A DNA stretch of 64,000 nt from CAVZTA01 sp963778025 (GTDB lineage: Bacteria; Chloroflexota; Limnocylindria; Limnocylindrales; CSP1-4), in NCBI GenBank assembly GCA_963778025.1, contig CAVZTA010000011.1, positions 62,001 to 126,000 of the forward strand. Direction: 5' to 3'. Shown piece by piece: positions 57,178 to 64,000 of the stretch (the first letter of the stretch is position 1; each line of letters begins with the position of its first letter). The notes under the pieces are model-generated. The model had not been told where the DNA came from, did not search any database, and saw nothing but the letters and a program-made list of their open reading frames with translations. Made by a program: the position numbers and the translations under genes.

Positions 57178-59154
57178 ATGCCGAAGGAATATCTCCGGCT
57201 GACCACGCCGCTCGTCCGCGACGGCGACCGCCGCACCGGTGTCCTGCGCCCAGCCAGCTGGGACGAGGCGCTGGATCGCGCGGCGGACGGCTTGCGGGCG
57301 GCGGGTGTGCAGCACGGAGCCCGGACGTACGGGGTCTTCAGCTGTTCGAAGGCGACGAACGAGGTGAACTTCGCCGCACAGAAGTTCAGTCGCGTCGTCC
57401 TCGGCAGCAACAACATCGACAGCTGCAACCGCACCTGACACGCCCCCTCTGTCGCCGGTCTGGCGACCGTGTTCGGCGCTGGCGGCGGGACCAGCTCATA
57501 TCGAGAGGCTGAGGAGACGGATCTCGTCCTCCTGTGGGGCAGCAATGCCCGGGAGACGCACCCGATCTTCTTCCACCACCTCCTGAAGGGGGTGCGTCGG
57601 GGTGCCCGGCTGGTGGCCATCGATCCCCGGCGGACCAGCAGCGCCGAGTGGGCCGACCTGTGGCTCGGCCTCGACGTGGGCTCCGACATCGCCATGGCCA
57701 ACGCGATGGGCCGCGAGATCATCCACGCCGGCCTCGCGAACGAGGACTTCATCGCCCGGGCGACGACGGACTTCGAGAAGTACCGCCAGACCGTCGAGCC
57801 GTACACGCTCGAGTACGCCGAGCGCGAGACCGGCGTGCCGGCCGACGCGATCCGCGAGGCTGCGCACGCGTACGCGAACGCCGACCGGGCGATGATCTGC
57901 TGGACCCTCGGCATCACCGAGCACCACAACGCCGTCGACAACGTCCTCGCGCTGATCTCGCTGGCCCTGTTGACCGGGCACGTCGGCAAGTACGGCTCCG
58001 GCATCAACCCGCTGCGCGGCCAGAACAACGTCCAGGGCGGCGGCGACATGGGCGCCCTGCCCGACCGCCTGCCGGGCTTCCAGCACGTGGAGAACGACGC
58101 CCTCCGCGAGCGCTGCGAGCAGCTCTGGCGGTGCGTGGTCCCGCCCAAGAAGGGCTGGCACCTGTCGGGCATGTTCGAGGCGATGGACCGCGGCGAGCTG
58201 ACCGCGCTCTACGTCATCGGTGAGAACCCGCTGCAGTCCGAGGCCGACCGTCACTTGACGGAGCGACGCCTTCGCAGCCTCGACGTGCTCATCGTCCAGG
58301 ACCTGTTCCTCACCGCCACCGCCGAGATCGCCGACGTCGTGTTCCCGGCCTCGGCCGCGTGGGCCGAGGCGGAAGGGACCGTCACCAACTCCGAGCGGCG
58401 GGTCCAGCGGGTGCGCAAGGCGCTGGAGCCGCCCGGCGAGGCGCGCGACGACCTGTGGATCATCTTCGAGCTCGCGAAGCGCCTGGGTCACGATTGGGGC
58501 GAGGCCGACGCCGAACGGGTGTGGGACGAGGTGCGCGCCGTCTCCCCGGTCCATCGCGGCATGAGCTATCAGCGTCTCGAGGCCCTGGGCGGCCTCCAGT
58601 GGCCGTGCTATGACGAGGACCACCCGGGCGAGCTGTTCCTCCACAGCCGTCTGTACGAGGACCCGATGCCCGGCAACCGGGTCCCGTTCGTGCCCGTGGA
58701 GCACGATCCGCCGGTGGACAAGCTCACCCCGGACTTCCCGATCCGGCTGACCACCGGGCGCCGCCTGGACTCGTACAACACGGGCGTGCAGTCGGGGAGC
58801 TATCGCTCACCCATGCGCCGTGGCGAGTCGCTGGACCTCTCCCCCGAGGACATGGCGTCGATGGGTCTCGCCGAGGGCGAACGGGTGTGCGTCATCTCGC
58901 GCCGGGGACAGGTGGAGGTCCCGGTGCGCACCGACGAGAGCCTGCGACCCGGCCTCGCGTTCATGACGCTCCACTTCCAGGACGACGTCGCGACCAACAT
59001 CCTCACCATCGACGCGACGGATCCCAAGTCGGGCACGGCGGAGTTCAAGGCGACGGCGATCCGGGTCGAGCGGCTGCCGAACGAGCGCGACGAGCCGGCA
59101 CGTCTCGTCGCCGCGGCCGCCGAGGGCGCCGAAGCGGTGGGTCCCGCCGGGTGA
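57178..59154 (+). CDS. fdhA: Selenocysteine formate dehydrogenase, catalytic molybdenum subunit (N-terminal Fe-S domain absent)
   Basis: Oxidises formate to CO2 (or the reverse) at a bis-MGD molybdenum centre. Read through UGA 57436-57438 as Sec, it is 658 residues with Sec87 in IDSCNRT-U-HAPSVAGL, exactly the active-site position of FdhF-type enzymes. Cofactor blocks include TVFGAGGGTSSYREAE, LVAIDPRRTSSAEWADLW, HVGKYGSGINPLRGQNNVQG, YVIGENPLQSEADRH and the C-terminal molydopterin-binding barrel (RLTTGRRLDSYNTGVQSGSY). The protein begins right at EYLRLTTPLVRDGDR, with no CxxCxxxC 4Fe-4S domain. That domain is encoded in the last gene of the operon. Confidence 0.93.
57436..57467 (+). promoter_or_regulatory. 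Sec UGA codon and bacterial SECIS hairpin
   Basis: UGA 57436-57438 is followed after 12 bases by GTCGCC-GGTCT-GGCGAC (57451-57467), a perfect 6-base-pair stem. Its loop GGUCU matches the SelB-binding apical loop of E. coli fdhF, at similar distance from the UGA. Confidence 0.92.
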
Positions 59155-59507
59155 CGTTCATGCGCCGGCTGTTCGGGGACAGCTGGGGCGAGGACGGGTC
59201 CGCCGCCGACGATCGCGCGCTGGCGGAGCTCGTCGCGTCCGGCGTGGACGTCAGCGTGCCGGTCCCCGTCGACTTCAAGCTCACGTTCCGCGACGAGCGC
59301 GCGGCCCGCCAGACCGTCGCGCAGCTCGCGGGTCTGGGCGGCGACCTCCGCATCGGCGCGACCGGCGGCTTCGAGCCGCGCTGGCTCGTGCGGTTGACGC
59401 TACCGATGGCCATCACGCCCGAACGCCTGGCGGCGATGCGCTCGCGGCTCGAGGAGCTCGCCTCGGAGCGAGACGGTCGCTACGAGGGCTGGGACGCGTC
59501 GGGCTGA
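59151..59507 (+). CDS. RraB-like (regulator of ribonuclease E activity B) domain protein
   Basis: About 118 residues. The pattern ADDRALAELVASGVDVSVP, then VDFKLTFRDERAARQTVAQL and the end RLEELASERDGRYEGWDAS matches the RraB fold, whose members inhibit RNase E in proteobacteria. GTG 59151 overlaps the fdhA stop (GTGA); ATG 59160 is the alternative. Its role inside an FDH operon is unexplained: it could bind the complex or influence the operon mRNA. Confidence 0.65.
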   Translation: MTFMRRLFGDSWGEDGSAADDRALAELVASGVDVSVPVPVDFKLTFRDERAARQTVAQLAGLGGDLRIGATGGFEPRWLVRLTLPMAITPERLAAMRSRLEELASERDGRYEGWDASG

Positions 59508-59526
59508 GCGAGTTCGTCTGCGCCGG

Positions 59527-59696
59527 ATGCACCGGGTGCGCCTAACGACGAAGGGAGCCTCCTGCAGCGGCCCCGATCCAGTCGCGCGGTGCCGGGTCGT
59601 GCATCCGGTGCGCCGATCGGCGCTGCAATGGTCGTCCGGGCGCCCAGGTGGCGTGATCGGCGCGGCTCGTTCGTCGTAGCGCGCATCGGGTGCACG
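59527..59696 (-). repeat. 170-base element with terminal inverted repeats, copy B
   Basis: Ends 59527-59552 (finishing AACGACGAA) and 59670-59696 (starting TTCGTCGTAGCGCGCATCGG) are imperfect inverted repeats. Compared with copy A at 32252-32423, the outer ~26 bases of both ends and an internal CGCGCGGTGCC block are conserved. It fills most of the 270-base gap inside the FDH operon region. Confidence 0.55.
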
Positions 59697-59762
59697 TCGG
59701 CCGCGCTCCGAGGCGCCGCTCCGCGCGACGCGACCACGCAGGCCCCTCCCCCTTCGCCTCGC

Positions 59763-59768
59763 TAGACT
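59763..59768 (+). promoter_or_regulatory. -10 element TAGACT before the NuoEF-like gene
   Basis: TAGACT lies 9 bases before ATG 59778, giving an almost leaderless transcript and a second promoter within the FDH region. Confidence 0.4.
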
Positions 59769-59777
59769 CGGTGGCGA

Positions 59778-61676
<1,899 letters not shown>

Positions 61677-61680
<4 letters not shown>

Positions 61681-62753
61681 GCCTCGACGTCATCTTCACG
61701 ACGCCCCCCGCGCGGCCGACGAAGCCACCCGAGCCGCCGCCCCCGCCGGAGGTGCCGCAGGTCGAGCTCAGCATCGACGGCGTCACCGTCTCGGTGCCCC
61801 AGGGAACGACGATCCTGCAGGCCGCGCGCGCCCAGGGCATCGACACCCCGACGCTCTGCTACCTCGAGAACCTCACGCCGGTCAACGTCTGCCGCGTGTG
61901 CGTCGTCGAGGTCACCGGCTCGCGCGTGCTCGTGCCCGCGTGCTCACGCAGGGTCGAGCCCGGGATGGAGGTCAAGACCGACTCGGAGCGGGTCCGGACA
62001 TCGCGCAAGGTCGTGCTGGAGCTCCTGGGCTCGTCGGTCGACCTGTCGCTCGCCGGGCCGGCGCAGCCGAACGGCGACCTCGAGCGCTATCAGCAGCACT
62101 ACGGCGCCGACGCCGCCCGGTTCGGGCAGCCGGGCGAGGTCCACGCGAGCGGCGAGCGCGATGCGCGCGTCGCCGGCCATCACCACGCGGCCGAGGGCGC
62201 GCCCGTCGCCGAGACCGTCGCCCAGCCCGTGAAGGTCGACAACGAGCTCTACGTCCGGGACTACGCGCGCTGCATCCTCTGCTACAAGTGCGTCGAGGCA
62301 TGCGGCGAAGACGCCCAGAACACCTTCGCCATCGCGGTCGCGGGCCGTGGCTTCGACGCCCGCATCTCGACCGAGTTCGATGTCGGCCTGCCCGAGAGCG
62401 CGTGCGTGTACTGCGGCAACTGCATCGGTGCCTGCCCCACGGGCGCGCTGATGTTCAAGTCGGAGCACGACATGCGCGACGCGGGGACCTGGGATGAGAC
62501 CCGCCAGGACCGCACGGACACCATCTGCCCGTACTGCGGCGTCGGCTGCGTGCTGGAGTTGCACACGCAGGACGACCGGATCGTGAAGGTGACCTCGCCG
62601 CTGGACTCGTCGGTCACGCACGGACACCTGTGCGTGAAGGGCCGGTTCGGCTTCGAGTTCGTCCAGCTCCGCCCGAAGGGCGACGCCACGTTCCGGGAGA
62701 GCCAGCATCGCGATCCCGGGGATGCACCTGCGATGCCGGGCGCGACTGGCTGA
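61677..62753 (+). CDS. Formate dehydrogenase iron-sulfur subunit: detached N-terminal half of FdhA (NuoG-like)
   Basis: A 358-residue protein holding the electron-wire clusters normally at the N-terminus of FdhA/FdsA. Cys61, 72, 75 and 89 match the NuoG 2Fe-2S pattern C-x10-C-x2-C-x13-C. Two ferredoxin 4Fe-4S sites follow: Cys199, 202, 205, 209 and Cys243, 246, 249, 253. The Mo-proximal site is Cys284, 287, 291 (ICPYCGVGC) and Cys319 with Lys321 (LCVKGRFGF). The usual His-Cys cluster between the first and second sites is missing. GTG 61677 overlaps the NuoF stop. Confidence 0.9.
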
Positions 62754-62957
62754 GGCGCATCCGCCGCTGAGGCGGCATGATGTGCTCGGCACGGCGGCGC
62801 CGATGCCACGTCCGGATCATCCACGCGTCCTCGCCCAGCGCGACCGGCGGCCCGCCTTGCACCCGGGTCTTCCCGGAACCGCATCGCGGTGACCGACGGG
62901 TGACGACCGGCCCGCGGGAGCGGCCACCATACGGACCGACCCGCCCGAAGGAGGGGG

Positions 62958-63902
62958 ATGGCCAGCATCGCCCGCGACGGCACGCCCCATGACTTCGCGC
63001 CCACACGGCTCGGCCGGGTGGGCGCCTTCGTGGAGCATGCGATCGCGGCAGTCCCCCCGTCGCTGGGCATCGCGCTGGCGGCGGTGGCGTGGTCGCTGAT
63101 CGTGGCGTTCTCGACGCCCGGCCATCCGTGGAGCACCTTCCAGGAGGCCCGCTGCTACTGGCTGCCGACCCTCGAGGACCCGTACTACTTCTCGACCTGG
63201 ACGAGCCCGGTCGCGTACGTCTATTCGCCGGCGTTCCTCCAGCTCCTGGCACCCATCACCTGGTTGCCGTGGCCGCTGTTCGTCGGCGGCTGGGCGGCGC
63301 TGCTGATCGGCGTCGTCCGCTGGATGACCGGGCCGCGCTGGCTGTGGCTGGGGATCATCGTCGCGGCGATGGAGCTCTCCGGCGGGAACATCTCGCTGCT
63401 GCTGGCGCTGGCGATCGTGGCCGGCTTCCGGTGGCCCGCCGCCTGGGCGTTCGTGCTGCTGACGAAGATCACGCCCGGGATCGGGCTGTTGTGGTTCGCG
63501 GCCCGGCGCGAGTGGCGGCAGCTGGGCCTGGCGCTCGCCGCGACGGCGATCGTCGTCGTCGTCTCGGCCGCGGTGCTGCCGGGTGCGTGGCGGGAGTGGC
63601 TCGACGTGCTCGCCCGGAACGCCGACGCGGGGCGCACGGGGACGTGGGCGGCAGTGCCGATCCCGCTCTGGGTGCGCATGCCGGCGGCCGCCGCGCTCAT
63701 CGTGTGGGGCGCCCGCACGGATCGGCGCTGGACGGTGCTCGTGGCGTCGATGATCGCGCTGCCGGCGCTGTGGTACGGCGGCTTCTCGATGCTCATCGGG
63801 CTGTTCGCGATCCGCCGGATCGAGGCGAGCGGGGCCTACGACGAGCCGGATGACCCGCAGCCGATGCGCGGCTCGCCGCTCCAGGGCGTCGCCGCCGGCT
63901 GA
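62958..63902 (+). CDS. GT87-like integral membrane glycosyltransferase family protein
   Basis: A 314-residue protein with about 8 membrane segments. FSTWTSPVAYVYSPAFLQLL (luminal loop with Pro/Tyr) and the repeated short membrane hairpins (ISLLLALAIVAGFRWPAAWA, KITPGIGLLWFAARREW) match DUF2029/GT87 mannosyltransferase-like proteins. GGAGGGGG precedes ATG 62958. It follows the FDH operon after 204 bases and is probably independent. Sugar donor unknown. Confidence 0.78.
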   Translation: MASIARDGTPHDFAPTRLGRVGAFVEHAIAAVPPSLGIALAAVAWSLIVAFSTPGHPWSTFQEARCYWLPTLEDPYYFSTWTSPVAYVYSPAFLQLLAPITWLPWPLFVGGWAALLIGVVRWMTGPRWLWLGIIVAAMELSGGNISLLLALAIVAGFRWPAAWAFVLLTKITPGIGLLWFAARREWRQLGLALAATAIVVVVSAAVLPGAWREWLDVLARNADAGRTGTWAAVPIPLWVRMPAAAALIVWGARTDRRWTVLVASMIALPALWYGGFSMLIGLFAIRRIEASGAYDEPDDPQPMRGSPLQGVAAG

Positions 63903-64000
63903 CCGCCGTCGCGCTCGCCCGCCAGCGCCGCCGCCACTGCCTAGCCACCCCAGGTGGTGGACCTGACGGCGGAGGGGCCCTCAGAGGGCGAGGCGCTCCG

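Noticed and set aside
57178..57438. Short 87-codon protein ending at TGA 57438
   Set aside because: The TGA lies inside the conserved active-site motif and is followed by a SECIS; the downstream frame is continuous FDH.
62764..62778. GCCGC-TGAG-GCGGC hairpin after the FDH operon as a terminator
   Set aside because: Stem of only 5 base pairs with no U-tract; too weak to call.

Overview
The window is a very GC-rich, densely packed bacterial chromosome segment. No phage, transposase, rRNA, CRISPR or replication-origin genes were recognised. Gene content suggests a free-living, aerobic or facultative lineage. It includes OpcA, a short Gnd, paired DUF2231 proteins, ECF sigma factors with PD40/TolB-like partners, a CxxC zinc-ribbon protein, an LCP protein with a Pro/Thr tail, and PadR units. 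I infer Chloroflexota (Limnocylindria-like) most likely, with an actinobacterial relative as the alternative; this is inference, since no rRNA or marker set is present.

Layout. 1-1588 (minus): pseudouridine degradation (psuG plus a PfkB-type sugar kinase). 1745-9213 (plus): one pentose-phosphate operon, tkt-rpiB-gnd-zwf-opcA-pgl. PsuG releases ribose 5-phosphate, so the two divergent units connect metabolically. 9224-19174: a hydrolase, a GlsB-type membrane protein, citrate synthase, a two-component system, an ABC exporter, a secreted Cu/Zn superoxide dismutase and a PadR regulator with membrane proteins. 19285-31213: MgtE and CorA, a DUF2231-Rieske protein, an LCP protein, photolyase, a P-loop kinase, GNAT, an EamA transporter and a YhaO/YhaN (SbcD/SbcC-like) pair. 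31741-42403: zinc ribbon, S51 peptidase, MFS, methyltransferase, arginase-family protein, a decayed and partly duplicated stretch (36.3-38.4 kb), an MBL-fold hydrolase, a YtcJ-like amidohydrolase and small proteins. 42520-50444: MobA, SelB, SelA, tRNA-Sec, two transporters and SelD. 50408-56965: PD40 proteins, an ECF sigma factor, pterin dehydratase, a VOC protein, GT39 and zinc-finger proteins. 57178-62753: a selenocysteine formate dehydrogenase operon. 62958-63902: a GT87-like protein.

The most striking system is the last one joined to the Sec cluster. The formate dehydrogenase catalytic subunit has an in-frame UGA (57436-57438) followed by a bacterial SECIS hairpin. SelA, SelB, SelD, tRNA-Sec and MobA (needed for bis-MGD) lie 7-15 kb away. 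The alpha subunit is split and permuted: the catalytic molybdenum domain is the first gene of the operon, while its normal N-terminal half (2Fe-2S, two 4Fe-4S, and the Mo-proximal CPYCGVGC 4Fe-4S domain) is a separate last gene. A NuoE-NuoF fusion and an RraB-like protein lie between them.

Two window-wide patterns matter for reading the annotation. First, about 26 single-base frameshifts interrupt otherwise intact genes, and almost all behave as one extra base, so sequencing or assembly insertion errors are likelier than true pseudogenes. Second, at least nine genes have a TANNNT hexamer 6-7 bases before the start codon, the signature of leaderless transcripts; this was used to choose starts.
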